Of a stretch of 31,261 nucleotides of DNA, positions 8,087 through 16,891 are shown piece after piece (the first letter of the stretch is position 1; every line of letters starts with the position of its first letter). The stretch is from Paradesertivirga sp965650335 (GTDB taxonomy: Bacteria > Bacteroidota > Bacteroidia > Sphingobacteriales > Sphingobacteriaceae), in assembly GCA_965650335.1 (NCBI GenBank), contig CBFGOI010000052.1:1-31261 (forward strand). Reading direction: 5' to 3'. The notes below the pieces were generated by a model. That model ran no database searches and was not told the DNA's origin. It worked only from the letters and a program-made list of their open reading frames with translations. The position numbers were made by a program, and so were the translations under genes.

Positions 8087-8443
8087 ATGAAAAAAGCTCT
8101 TATTTCCTTCATGTTCGTTTTCGCATTTGTACTCTTCTGTTTTGCAGCAGACTTAACCGGAAACTGGAAAGGCACTATAAAAATCCCGAATGCTGACGAC
8201 CTTGAACTCACCTACAAACTAAAAGCCGAGGGAGAAACACTCACAGGAAGTGTCAAATCATCTTATGGTGAAATCCCTTTAATGGACGGAAAAATTAAAG
8301 GAGATGAGTTTACATTTAAGCTTAAGATTGGTGATAACATAATGGAGCAAAGTGGAAAATTGTACGGAGATTCTATCATAATCAAAAGCAATTTCAGGGG
8401 AACCAACCGGGAAAATACGTTCAAAAGAGTGGTCGAAAATTAA
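8087..8443 (+). CDS. Small secreted protein of unknown function
   Basis: A 118-residue protein with a clear signal peptide (about residues 1-20, ending FCFAADL). The mature part starts DLTGNWKGTIKIP and consists of alternating short strands with GEIPLMDGKIKGDEFTF and GKLYGDSI motifs, typical of small beta-sheet secreted proteins in Bacteroidota in which a TGNWKG repeat opens a lipocalin-like or beta-sandwich unit. No catalytic residues are evident. It is likely exported to the periplasm. It follows the dehydrogenase on the same strand, but the 65-bp gap leaves co-transcription open. Confidence 0.75.
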   Translation: MKKALISFMFVFAFVLFCFAADLTGNWKGTIKIPNADDLELTYKLKAEGETLTGSVKSSYGEIPLMDGKIKGDEFTFKLKIGDNIMEQSGKLYGDSIIIKSNFRGTNRENTFKRVVEN

Positions 8444-8519
8444 TAATTGCGGGTGGTTTAGGGAAGAAAAGGCATTCTTTTTTCAGCATAATCATTATAC
8501 TTGCGGCTTTTAAACGAAG

Positions 8520-9497
8520 ATGACACTATATCCTTTAAAGTTCAAAACCATTTTTAAAGACAAAATCTGGGGAGGCCAGAAAATCAACACTTATCTGGGA
8601 AAAGATTTTTCACCTCTTCCAAACTGCGGAGAAACATGGGAGATTTCAGGTGTAAAATCAGATGTATCTGTTGTTGAAAATGGTGATCTTGCTGGCAAAA
8701 GTCTGGCATCACTTCTGGAAACGCATAAAGCTGATCTGGTTGGAAAAAAGATTTATGAAAAATTTGGCAATGAATTTCCATTGCTGGTAAAGTTTATCGA
8801 TGCAAACGACGACCTTTCCATTCAGGTTCATCCGAATGATGAATTAGCTAAAAAACGTCACAATTCTTTCGGCAAAACCGAAATGTGGTATGTTATTCAG
8901 GCGGACGAAGGTGCATCATTAATCGCCGGTTTCAATCAAAAAGTTAACGAAGACATTTACCTCGAGAAATTAAATTCGGGAAGGCTAAACGACATTCTGA
9001 ATAAAGAAGAAGTTGAAGCCGGAGATGTTTTCTTTTTACCGGCGGGAAGAGTTCATACTATTGGCAAAGGACTTTTGATTGCTGAGATTCAGCAAACTTC
9101 TGATATAACCTATCGCATATACGATTTCGACCGGGTAGATGATAAAGGAAATAAACGCGAACTACATACCGAAGAAGCTTTAGCGGCTTTGGATTATGAA
9201 GTTTATCCGGAGTATAAATCTGTATACGAGAAAAAGCTAAATGAGCCCGTACATGTGGTGAGCTGCCCGTATTTCAGCACAAACATACTAGAGTTCAACC
9301 AGACTGTTACAAGAGATTATTCCTTTGACTCGTTTGTTATTCACGTTTGTGTACAAGGCTCGTATACCTTAAAATATGGTAATGAAAGCCTCCTTGTGAA
9401 ACTGGGAGATTGCATATTGATTCCGGCATCTATTGATAAAGTCAGCCTGGATACGCAAACAGGTTTTAAGATTTTGGAGACGTATATCGGAGAGTAA
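8520..9497 (+). CDS. manA: Mannose-6-phosphate isomerase, class I
   Basis: Interconverts mannose 6-phosphate and fructose 6-phosphate, feeding GDP-mannose synthesis or mannose use, in the cytoplasm. The 325-residue length fits the short class I enzymes of Bacillus type. The N-terminus LKFKTIFKDKIWGGQKI is the family signature. Zinc ligands are visible as QVHPNDELA (H104), KTEMWYVI (E121) and AGRVHTIGKG (H179), within the cupin barrel. The C-terminal part (about 240-325) is the second cupin-like domain. A weak -7-like box, TATACTTG, lies about 20-30 bp before the ATG. It converges on the beta-lactamase-like gene, from which a shared hairpin separates it. Confidence 0.95.
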   Translation: MTLYPLKFKTIFKDKIWGGQKINTYLGKDFSPLPNCGETWEISGVKSDVSVVENGDLAGKSLASLLETHKADLVGKKIYEKFGNEFPLLVKFIDANDDLSIQVHPNDELAKKRHNSFGKTEMWYVIQADEGASLIAGFNQKVNEDIYLEKLNSGRLNDILNKEEVEAGDVFFLPAGRVHTIGKGLLIAEIQQTSDITYRIYDFDRVDDKGNKRELHTEEALAALDYEVYPEYKSVYEKKLNEPVHVVSCPYFSTNILEFNQTVTRDYSFDSFVIHVCVQGSYTLKYGNESLLVKLGDCILIPASIDKVSLDTQTGFKILETYIGE

Positions 9498-9547
9498 GAC
9501 AGGCTTGCTTTAATAAAAACTTTTACATCCGCTATTCTATTTATTAC

Positions 9548-9583
9548 CGTTCTCCCTCCTTTTGGAAAAAAGAAGGGAGAACG
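9548..9583. terminator. Strong bidirectional terminator between convergent genes
   Basis: CGTTCTCCCT at 9548-9557 is exactly complementary to AGGGAGAACG at 9574-9583. The stem continues inward after one mismatch with CTTTT (9559-9563) against AAAAG (9568-9572), closing on a GGAA loop. It lies between the stop of manA and the stop of the leftward hydrolase, so it can serve both. Confidence 0.88.
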
Positions 9584-9591
9584 TATAATAA

Positions 9592-10860
9592 TTAATCAGT
9601 CAAACTCTGATACACCAGCGCCTTAAATTTATTGTGAATATCACTTCTTAAAGGCGATTGCTGAATAAATATCAGTCCTACAATCTTCTCAACAGGATCC
9701 ACCCAATAAGTAGTTCCAAAATATCCGCCCCAGGCGAAAGAACCTTCGGTTACACCAAACTGGGCCATCCCTTTTTTAGATGTTATTTCGAAACCTAAAC
9801 CAAACTTATCGAGGCCGACGTTTAAGTCACCGATTTGGTTCATTGTCATGAGATCTACCGACCGACGGGACAAAAGACGGTTACCATTATAAGTGCCGCC
9901 ATTTAAAAGCATTTGAAGAAAAACGGCATAATCCTGAATGGTAGAGCTCAAGCCGGCACCTCCCGAAAAATAGGTCCCATTGCTTTTTGGATAGTCGGCG
10001 GTTATTACTCCATTTCGTTCATATTTAACCAAATTGTTTTGATTGTTGAACGTGTAAATTGGTATTAACCTGGATTGCTTAGCAAGAGGAAGATAAAAGT
10101 AGGTATCGTTCATGCCCAATGGTTTAAAAATCCGCTCGGTGAAAAACTTGTCAAGGCTCATACCCGAAGCAACCTCAACTAAATAACCCAGCACATCGGT
10201 ATTCAAACCATAAGTAAATCGTTCGCCCGGTTGATGCACCAAAGGAAATTTAGCAAGTTTCTCAATTTCTGTTTTTAATAATCCGGCGCTTCCAAATCCC
10301 GGCGGGATACCCGAGGTTGCATAAATCGCTTTCATATTAGCAGACCCGATCACAGCATAATCAATTCCTGAAGTGTGAGTCAGCAGGTCGCGAATAGTAA
10401 TTTCACGTTTTGCGGGCACAGTGGTATACGTCGAATCTGCCGGATTAAATTTATCAAGCACTGTCGGCTTGGCAAAAGCAGGAATATATTTTGAAATTGG
10501 ATCATCCAAAAGAAATTTGCCTTCCTCAAAAAGCATCATTACGGCTACACTGGTTATTGCTTTGGTTTGCGATGCGATTCTGAATATATCATTCGTCTTC
10601 ATAGCAATTTTGGCCTCAATATCACTATGACCAATAGCCTTGTTGTAAATCACTTTTCCATCTCTGGCAATAAAGCCAACAGCTCCACTGATAAGTTTCC
10701 GGTCGACATTTTGCTGCAAAAGCTGGTCGATGCGTTGTAATCTTTCGGCACTTACTTTAACCGAGGCCGGAGAGGCGGTTTGTAGGGTAGTTTGTGCAAA
10801 AGTATAGTTCAGCACCAACGAAAAAAGTACCGAATACAGGGTAATTCTAAATCTATTCAT
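9592..10860 (-). CDS. Secreted serine hydrolase of the beta-lactamase (class C / family VIII esterase) type
   Basis: A 422-residue protein with an N-terminal signal peptide (about residues 1-22, ending TFAQ). It has the penicillin-binding-like serine hydrolase fold: nucleophile motif FRIASQTKAIT (S97 and K100, S-x-x-K), the second-motif tyrosine in RFTYGLNTD (Y217), and DLLTHTSGID typical of this family. The third-box equivalent lies in the GSFAWGGYFGTTYWVDP region. These proteins are mostly esterases or D-aminopeptidase-like enzymes and only rarely true beta-lactamases, so resistance should not be inferred. It acts in the periplasm and is monocistronic on the minus strand. Confidence 0.9.
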   Translation of the reverse strand: MNRFRITLYSVLFSLVLNYTFAQTTLQTASPASVKVSAERLQRIDQLLQQNVDRKLISGAVGFIARDGKVIYNKAIGHSDIEAKIAMKTNDIFRIASQTKAITSVAVMMLFEEGKFLLDDPISKYIPAFAKPTVLDKFNPADSTYTTVPAKREITIRDLLTHTSGIDYAVIGSANMKAIYATSGIPPGFGSAGLLKTEIEKLAKFPLVHQPGERFTYGLNTDVLGYLVEVASGMSLDKFFTERIFKPLGMNDTYFYLPLAKQSRLIPIYTFNNQNNLVKYERNGVITADYPKSNGTYFSGGAGLSSTIQDYAVFLQMLLNGGTYNGNRLLSRRSVDLMTMNQIGDLNVGLDKFGLGFEITSKKGMAQFGVTEGSFAWGGYFGTTYWVDPVEKIVGLIFIQQSPLRSDIHNKFKALVYQSLTD

Positions 10861-10930
10861 AGTTTATAATAAGTCTCTTGCAAATTAACAAATTCATACT
10901 AATTAGGGCATATAGTTTGGCACCTCAGTT

Positions 10931-10938
10931 CAAATATA
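10931..10938 (-). promoter_or_regulatory. Possible Bacteroidota -7 box for the serine hydrolase gene
   Basis: The minus strand reads TATATTTG, matching TAnnTTTG exactly, about 70 bp upstream of the start codon. No good -33 TTTG is found at the usual 17-20 nt further upstream, so this is tentative. Confidence 0.3.
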
Positions 10939-11137
10939 AATATTCAGATTACGCATCATCTTTAGATATCCAAAAGGTGATACGACTGCTTCCATAAGCA
11001 TTGCCGGAATGAACCTCTATTTAATGACTTTTTATATATCTAATTAAGTATCAATGAGATTTAATGAATCGTAACAATCTTTTTATTTATAATATTCGAT
11101 AAATATTATGTAAATTATAATAATATTGTTGACTACC

Positions 11138-14100
11138 ATGAAGAACGTATTGTTATTGACTATCGCAATAGCCATAGCATACAATTCCTTCTCTCAACAA
11201 CCTGTTCAAAACCGGATTCTACACTATAACATTAAGGACGGGCTGTCATTCGGAGTTGTAAATTGCATAGCACAGGATAAAAAAGGCTTTATATGGATTG
11301 CTACCGCTGACGGTTTAAACCGCTTTGATGGTTCAGAATTTAAAGTATTCAAAAACGAACCCGACAATAAATACAGCCTGCCAAGCAACTTTGTAGATAT
11401 GATTTTTAAAGATTCTGACGATGATCTTTGGGTTTCGTCCAGAACAGGCTCGAATAAATTCGACCCCGAGAAAGAACGTTTTATAAATTACAAATTCCAT
11501 AAAGAAGCCCCCGGAGCGCTAATGAATTCGGTGGCTAATATCTCAAATAGTCGCGACGGGAATCTTTGGGTTGCGTTCAGCAATGGAGGATTTTCTTATT
11601 TTAATAAAAAGAAAAAAACAATTATAAATTATAATACCGATAATCTTCCCGACCTGCAGAATAACTCTGTCGGAAAGATTTTAGAAGATTCAAATAATCT
11701 TTTATGGGTTGGTACTCTGACTGGGATTAATGTATATAAGGTCGACAAAAATAAAAAGGTCGAAAAAGCACCAATAGATACCCGTAACCTACCCTTATAC
11801 CGGACTAATTGTATTTACAACGATCGCTTTAACAACATCTGGGTTGCTACTCACAAGGGCCTGATTCTGTACAAACGAAATCTTAATAAATTTTTTGTAC
11901 TGCGTGCACCAACCTACAATTTAAGGAGCGAAATATTTTATTTCCTTAATGAAGATAATGACAACCATTTACTTATTGGCCTGGAGGACGGAGGGCTGTA
12001 TAAACTCGACATGTCGCAGGTTGCTGATAATACCAGACCAGAAGATTATGTAATCGAACCCGTAATTGGAGAGAGCGGGGACAATATAACCCCAAGGTCT
12101 ATTCAATATCTGTTTAAAGACAAAGACAAAAACATGTGGGTGGCGACCCATGGTGCCGGAGTATATATGATTAGTGCGACCAAACAACGTTTCATGAAGT
12201 TCCAGAAGAAACTCGATGGCGGAGAAGAGGGATCGTATTTACGATTTTACGGCATGTGCGAAGACAATGATGGCAACTTGTGGATTGGATCTGATGGAGA
12301 TGGAATTTATAAAACGAAACCTACCGGAGAACTTATAAAACATTACAAAGCAGATGGCAAAACAGGAAGTCTGGCGGGCAATGCCATACTTTATGGATTT
12401 AAAGACAGCAAAAACAATCTTTGGTTTGGCACCTATGCTAATGGACTCTCTTTATATAATAAGTCATCCGATACATTTACCAATTTTCAGCATAATCCCG
12501 AAGACAAATACAGTTTAGGCATTAACGACGTGCGCATTATTTATGAAGATGTAAATCAAGACATATGGATCGGCACCAATGGCGGCGGTTTGGGCCGAAT
12601 GAATCCATCTACTAAAAAAATACAGAATTTTAATCGCTCTAATAGCGGTATTCGCTCTAATGATATACGGGCAATAGTTGGCGACAAAAACGGCAATTTA
12701 TTTTTAGGCTGTTACGGTGCAGGATTAATGTATTATAAAGCCAGTGACAAAAAATTCTATAAATACTTCCAGCAGAAAAAAGAAAACGAACTGATTCCAA
12801 GCGGGGTAATATTGTCGCTTTATCTCGATAAAAAGGATCGTCTGTGGATTGGAACAGAGGGTGACGGCCTTGTAATTTATGACTTTAAGAATAAAACATT
12901 TAAAAAATATACTGATAAAAATGGTCTTGCAACAACAATAAATGCCATTAAAGACGAAGGTTCCGATAAATTTTGGCTAAGTACCAACGAGGGGCTTTCG
13001 AAAATTGATGTGGGCGCCAACAAGATTTTCAATTACGATGCCAGCGATGGGCTTCAGGGCGGACAGTTTAATCCGGCTTCGGCTTTGTATAGCGAAAAGG
13101 GCAAGTTTATGTGTTTCGGAGGTACTGAGGGATGGAACCTGTTCAGGCCCGAAGACATGAAAATCAGCACTCTTGATCCTCAAACTGTCATAACCGGGCT
13201 TGACGTATTTGACAAACGTATTATGGTGGGAAGGAATGAGGATCATGACAATCTTTTAGAAAAGGATATCAGCGAAACCGAGCGGATCACATTCAATCCT
13301 AAACAATCAGTTTTTACGCTTCATTATGCCGCTTTAAACTATTCTTTTCCTAAAGACGGAGAGTACGCCTACAAACTGGAAGGGCTGGACAAAAATTGGA
13401 ATTATGTAAAAGCACAAAGATCGGCCACTTACCGTTATCTCGAACCGGGTACTTATGTATTCAAGGTAAAAGCTTCCAATCAGGATGGGATCTGGTCAGA
13501 TAAAATAGCCAGTATTAAAATCAGGGTACTACCCCCCTGGTATAAAACATGGTGGTTCTACGTAATTTGTATTAGTCTAACAATTGGCGCAATGATCGGC
13601 TTTTATAAATACAGACTACATTCAATTGAAGGTCAAAAGAGAAAGCTTGAACGGCAGGTAGCTGAGCGTACTCTTGAAGTTCAGAGTCAGGCTGAAGAGC
13701 TTAAAGCTCAGTCAGAAAGTTTGAAAAAGCTAAATACCGACCTGCAAAACCAATCGGAACAATTGCAGGCGCAATCAGAAAATCTTCTTGTATTAAATAA
13801 CGACCTGGCCCGTCGCAGTGAACAAGAACACCTGTTGCGTGAGCATGCAGAAACCGCCCGAAAGGAAGCTGATCTGGCCAATCAGGCCAAGAGTATATTT
13901 CTCGCTACCATGAGTCACGAAATACGAACTCCTATGAATGGAGTTATCGGAATGGCGTCTTTACTCCGGGAAACCGACCTTACTCCCGAACAGGAAGAAT
14001 TTGTAAATATGATCAATACCAGCGGCGACGCACTGCTGCATGTAATTAACGACATTCTGGACTTTTCGAAAATTGAGAGCGGAAACCTCGAAATCGAACA

Positions 14101-15433
14101 AAATGAATTTGATTTACGCCAGTGTATTGAAAGCGTATTTGACACTTTTGCCAATAAAGCTGCAGATCAGGGCATAGATTTAGTTTATCAACTAGATAGC
14201 CACTTACCCGCTATGATGATTGGAGATAGTCTCCGTTTAAGACAAATACTCATCAATCTGGTGGGTAACGCTGTCAAGTTTACTCAAGCAGGAGAAGTAT
14301 TTATTGAGGGGAGTTTAGCTAAATCCTCTGGTGATATTCTTGAGATTCAATTTAAGGTGCGTGATACCGGGATAGGTATCCCCGAAGATAAATTAGAAAG
14401 ATTGTTTAAGCCTTTCTCCCAGGTAGATTCATCTACTACCCGTAAATACGGGGGAACCGGATTAGGTCTTATCATCAGCGAACGATTGATAAAACTAATG
14501 GGCGGAGACGTAAGTGTGAGCAGTAAAGTCGACGTTGGCACAACCTTTAGTTTCTATATTAAAACCAAAGCGGTTGAAAACCCTCAAAAGGAAGCAATTG
14601 CAATAGATGCCAGCTTTACCCAAGGAAAGAGAGTTTTGATTATTGATGATAACACTAGCCTATTAAATGCATTCAAGACGGAATTGGACGTTTTAAAGGT
14701 GAAACCGGCGCTTACAAGTTCCTGGCAGGAAGCGCAAATGATCTTAAATAACAATGAGCCGCCGGATCTGGTTATTCTGGACATGCAAATGCCAGAAACG
14801 GACGGGGTCATCATAGCTAAGGCTATTAAAGCTTTTAAGCCTAAGTTGCCCATTATACCACTTAGTTATGCAGGTAACGAGGACATCCCTAAATATCCGG
14901 AATTATTTACTGCTGTTTTAACCAAGCCCCTTAAGCAGGCACAGCTGTTAAAGCTTGTACAAAACGAGCTGAGAACAGAGCTTGGGGAAAAAGAAGCTCA
15001 AGGGGTATCTAAGCGTCCCAGCATTCTTAGTAAGGATTTTGCAGTCAGTTATCCACTAAACATTTTGATAGCGGAAGATAATTTGATCAACCAGAAACTT
15101 GCCACCACTGTACTCGGCAAGCTAGGCTATAAACCAGAAATCGCCAATGATGGAGAACAAGCAGTTGAAATGTTTAAAGTCAAACCCTACGATGTGGTAC
15201 TGATGGATATGCAAATGCCCGTTATGGATGGAATTGAAGCGACCCAAACTATTAGAAATAACCTCCAGCTGAAGCAACCTCAGATTATTGCCATGACGGC
15301 CAATGCTTCGGCCGAAGACCGGGAGAAATGCCTGAACGCAGGCATGAACGATTATATTTCTAAACCAGTTAAACTGGATGAGTTAATGAACCTTTTAAAG
15401 AAAGCTGCAATGAAAGCTCAGCTTTTAAGTTGA
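11138..15433 (+). CDS. Hybrid two-component sensor histidine kinase with periplasmic propeller and two receiver domains
   Basis: A 1431-residue inner-membrane sensor from the ATG at 11138, which starts a signal peptide MKNVLLLTIAIAIAYNSFSQ; a TTG at 11126 is less likely. The periplasmic part (about 22-790) has many two-component-propeller repeats of the W(I/V)(G/A)T type and ends in a Y_Y_Y domain (GDYxYxLEGLDxNW-like, about 715-790). One membrane helix (about 803-825) and a Q/S/E-rich coiled coil (about 835-910) follow. Then come the HisKA domain MSHEIRTPMNG (phospho-accepting H927), a HATPase domain with RQILINLVGNAVKFT, DTGIGI and GGTGLGL, receiver 1 with acceptor D1215 and receiver 2 with acceptor D1357 (both in a DMQMP motif). 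Canonical hybrid systems of this class end in an AraC helix-turn-helix; here the protein stops after receiver 2, so output must pass to another protein. No neighbour encodes an obvious partner. Confidence 0.93.
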   Translation: MKNVLLLTIAIAIAYNSFSQQPVQNRILHYNIKDGLSFGVVNCIAQDKKGFIWIATADGLNRFDGSEFKVFKNEPDNKYSLPSNFVDMIFKDSDDDLWVSSRTGSNKFDPEKERFINYKFHKEAPGALMNSVANISNSRDGNLWVAFSNGGFSYFNKKKKTIINYNTDNLPDLQNNSVGKILEDSNNLLWVGTLTGINVYKVDKNKKVEKAPIDTRNLPLYRTNCIYNDRFNNIWVATHKGLILYKRNLNKFFVLRAPTYNLRSEIFYFLNEDNDNHLLIGLEDGGLYKLDMSQVADNTRPEDYVIEPVIGESGDNITPRSIQYLFKDKDKNMWVATHGAGVYMISATKQRFMKFQKKLDGGEEGSYLRFYGMCEDNDGNLWIGSDGDGIYKTKPTGELIKHYKADGKTGSLAGNAILYGFKDSKNNLWFGTYANGLSLYNKSSDTFTNFQHNPEDKYSLGINDVRIIYEDVNQDIWIGTNGGGLGRMNPSTKKIQNFNRSNSGIRSNDIRAIVGDKNGNLFLGCYGAGLMYYKASDKKFYKYFQQKKENELIPSGVILSLYLDKKDRLWIGTEGDGLVIYDFKNKTFKKYTDKNGLATTINAIKDEGSDKFWLSTNEGLSKIDVGANKIFNYDASDGLQGGQFNPASALYSEKGKFMCFGGTEGWNLFRPEDMKISTLDPQTVITGLDVFDKRIMVGRNEDHDNLLEKDISETERITFNPKQSVFTLHYAALNYSFPKDGEYAYKLEGLDKNWNYVKAQRSATYRYLEPGTYVFKVKASNQDGIWSDKIASIKIRVLPPWYKTWWFYVICISLTIGAMIGFYKYRLHSIEGQKRKLERQVAERTLEVQSQAEELKAQSESLKKLNTDLQNQSEQLQAQSENLLVLNNDLARRSEQEHLLREHAETARKEADLANQAKSIFLATMSHEIRTPMNGVIGMASLLRETDLTPEQEEFVNMINTSGDALLHVINDILDFSKIESGNLEIEQNEFDLRQCIESVFDTFANKAADQGIDLVYQLDSHLPAMMIGDSLRLRQILINLVGNAVKFTQAGEVFIEGSLAKSSGDILEIQFKVRDTGIGIPEDKLERLFKPFSQVDSSTTRKYGGTGLGLIISERLIKLMGGDVSVSSKVDVGTTFSFYIKTKAVENPQKEAIAIDASFTQGKRVLIIDDNTSLLNAFKTELDVLKVKPALTSSWQEAQMILNNNEPPDLVILDMQMPETDGVIIAKAIKAFKPKLPIIPLSYAGNEDIPKYPELFTAVLTKPLKQAQLLKLVQNELRTELGEKEAQGVSKRPSILSKDFAVSYPLNILIAEDNLINQKLATTVLGKLGYKPEIANDGEQAVEMFKVKPYDVVLMDMQMPVMDGIEATQTIRNNLQLKQPQIIAMTANASAEDREKCLNAGMNDYISKPVKLDELMNLLKKAAMKAQLLS

Positions 15434-15559
15434 GGTTGTCTAATAGTTGCTGGTCTAATGGGAGGATGTACGGTCGCCACGCCTAGCTCTTTTGTTTCAA
15501 GGATTAAAAGGTCGTTTCGAAGCAGTAAGGGTTGAATTGTGCTTATAAAACAACGAGCT

Positions 15560-15583
15560 CCCCTCCTTATTTTCAAGGTGGGG
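15560..15583. repeat. Small GC-rich palindrome in the gap after the sensor kinase
   Basis: CCCC-T-CCTT at 15560-15568 pairs with AAGG-T-GGGG at 15575-15583 around attttc, leaving one T-T mismatch. It is surrounded by further C/G runs and is probably a terminator or a dispersed intergenic palindrome. The rest of the gap, 15434-15688, shows no gene. Confidence 0.4.
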
Positions 15584-15688
15584 ATTAAGGGGTAGCTTTG
15601 ATGATTGTTACTGAATTGCTTCTAAAACCGTCACGAGTATATGCGAAACGTATCCGTAAATGTAAAGGACCTAGTAACCCAGCAGGGA

Positions 15689-16009
15689 CTATTGGTAGCT
15701 TCTGCTTCTGTTAACTTCTGAAACCTTGCCTTGATATGTTCCCCTCGCTGTGTCTCCATTTTTCAACTTCAAAATAAATTGGATATCTAAATCTCCACTC
15801 CGATTTTCTATTGAAATAGTCCCCTCAGTAATTTCTACTACATGATTGTTAACTTTAACAGAACCATTGAATTGATATGGAAGACGTTGGTTAAGATTAG
15901 CTGAGGAAAACTGATAAACACCATCAGAGAGATTGGAAGTGTTATTACTTGTCAATGAGAAATAAACATAGGTTTGGGCTCACAGGCTAAGCACGAATGC
16001 AATGATCGA
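15689..16009 (-). pseudogene. 5'-truncated gene for a small secreted protein
   Basis: The intact frame is 88 residues from a TTG at 15955 (LTSNNTSNLSDGVYQF) and has no good start. Reading further upstream in the same frame gives IIAFVLSL, then a TGA at 15980-15982, then AQTYVYFSLTSNN. That is the C-terminal part and cleavage site of a signal peptide interrupted by one stop codon. The signal-peptide core breaks off at about 16009, where a transposase remnant reads on the other strand. I conclude that the original gene lost its 5' end and gained a nonsense codon. The remaining mature part (GSVKVNNHVVEITEGTISIE, GDLDIQFILKLKNGD, TARGTYQGKV) looks like a beta-rich secreted protein of unknown function. 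Confidence 0.6.
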
Positions 16010-16097
16010 TCAACGGTTAAGCTATTTGCATGAGAATCCTGTAAGAGCGGGTATCGTTTGTTTTGCCAGTCAATTTAAGTATAATAGCGCTGTGTAG
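16002..16097 (+). pseudogene. C-terminal remnant of a Y1 (IS200-like / REP-associated) transposase
   Basis: The plus frame from 16002 reads MIDQRLSYLHENPVRAGIVC and continues FASQFKYNSAV to a stop at 16095-16097. The YLHENPVRAGIV string followed by an F/Y-x-Y-x-SA element is the characteristic end of the Y1 transposase domain in REP-associated tyrosine transposases. The catalytic HUH and tyrosine region is missing, so it is only a fragment. It abuts the truncated secreted-protein gene on the opposite strand, suggesting that an insertion and later decay removed that gene's start. Confidence 0.6.
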
Positions 16098-16298
16098 GCG
16101 ACAAGCCGGACGGAGTCCTGGTTTTCATGGTAAAGATTTAAGTCACCCCGCGGAAGCCTTAAACCAGAGAGGGTTCGAGCCCCATCATCCAGCCATTATA
16201 CATGTAAAATACTGCGACAAGGGTTGAAAAATCCATTCATAAAATACACCGCGTTCGATTGGTGGGGAAGAATAAGTTTTTATTGGAGATTGTTTATT

Positions 16299-16685
16299 TC
16301 AGTCTACGTTGCCTAATTCAGAATAAATGATTTTATCATCAAGCCTTACTTCTGTGATGTTTCTTACATCTGTCATTGGATGAAAGCGGCTGAAGAACCC
16401 TGGCTTTAAATAATAAGCCTTTACCCTCTTATTTGCCATTTGTTTCCGCAAAGTATCTGCGTTCAATGCCTTCTGGGCTGCGCCATTAATTGTATAAATT
16501 CCGGGTACTCCTTTGAAGGCGATTGAGATATTGTTTAACCGGCCTTTGTCAACAGAGCGTACAACAGCTTCGAATTCAATAGAGTTCTCCCTATTAATTT
16601 TAATGGGTTTCAGAGCAAGAAATAAAATAAAAAGGAACAGGCCGCCAGTAAAAACGGGGATGATGTAGGTTAAATATTTTTTCAT
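16299..16685 (-). CDS. Small single-pass membrane protein of unknown function
   Basis: A 128-residue protein from the ATG at 16685 (MKKYLTYIIPVFTGGLFLFI); the frame opens ten codons earlier, but MKKYL is the likelier start. One membrane helix spans about residues 5-28. A soluble part of about 100 residues follows, with ENSIEFEAVVRSVDKGRLNNISIAF, VPGIYTINGAAQKA and RVKAYYLKPGFFSRFHP. The strand-rich pattern suggests an OB-like or beta-sandwich periplasmic domain. It is divergent from tamB with no shared operon. No family recognised. Confidence 0.65.
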   Translation of the reverse strand: MKKYLTYIIPVFTGGLFLFILFLALKPIKINRENSIEFEAVVRSVDKGRLNNISIAFKGVPGIYTINGAAQKALNADTLRKQMANKRVKAYYLKPGFFSRFHPMTDVRNITEVRLDDKIIYSELGNVD

Positions 16686-16891
16686 GTCTATGTTAAAAAT
16701 CAGATTAATCAACATACTTTTTTTCTACTGCGCGGCAGACTTTGCTCTTCCACAGTATTCAAGTTTGGTTTATAAAGATATCATTTTTGCCACCAATATG
16801 TAATACACTACTGCTTTCACAGAAACCCTAAAAATTCCCTTATCTCAAACATTTAGAGCCTTTTGAAATTATAAGTATTAAACAACTTAGT

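Noticed and set aside
16150..16195. A tRNA-like 3' end: GGGTTCGAGCCCC followed by CCAGCCA
   Set aside because: The T-arm would have an A-A mismatch, the CCA is out of register by one base, and no matching acceptor strand or anticodon arm is present upstream. It might be an old attachment site, but there is no second copy in view.
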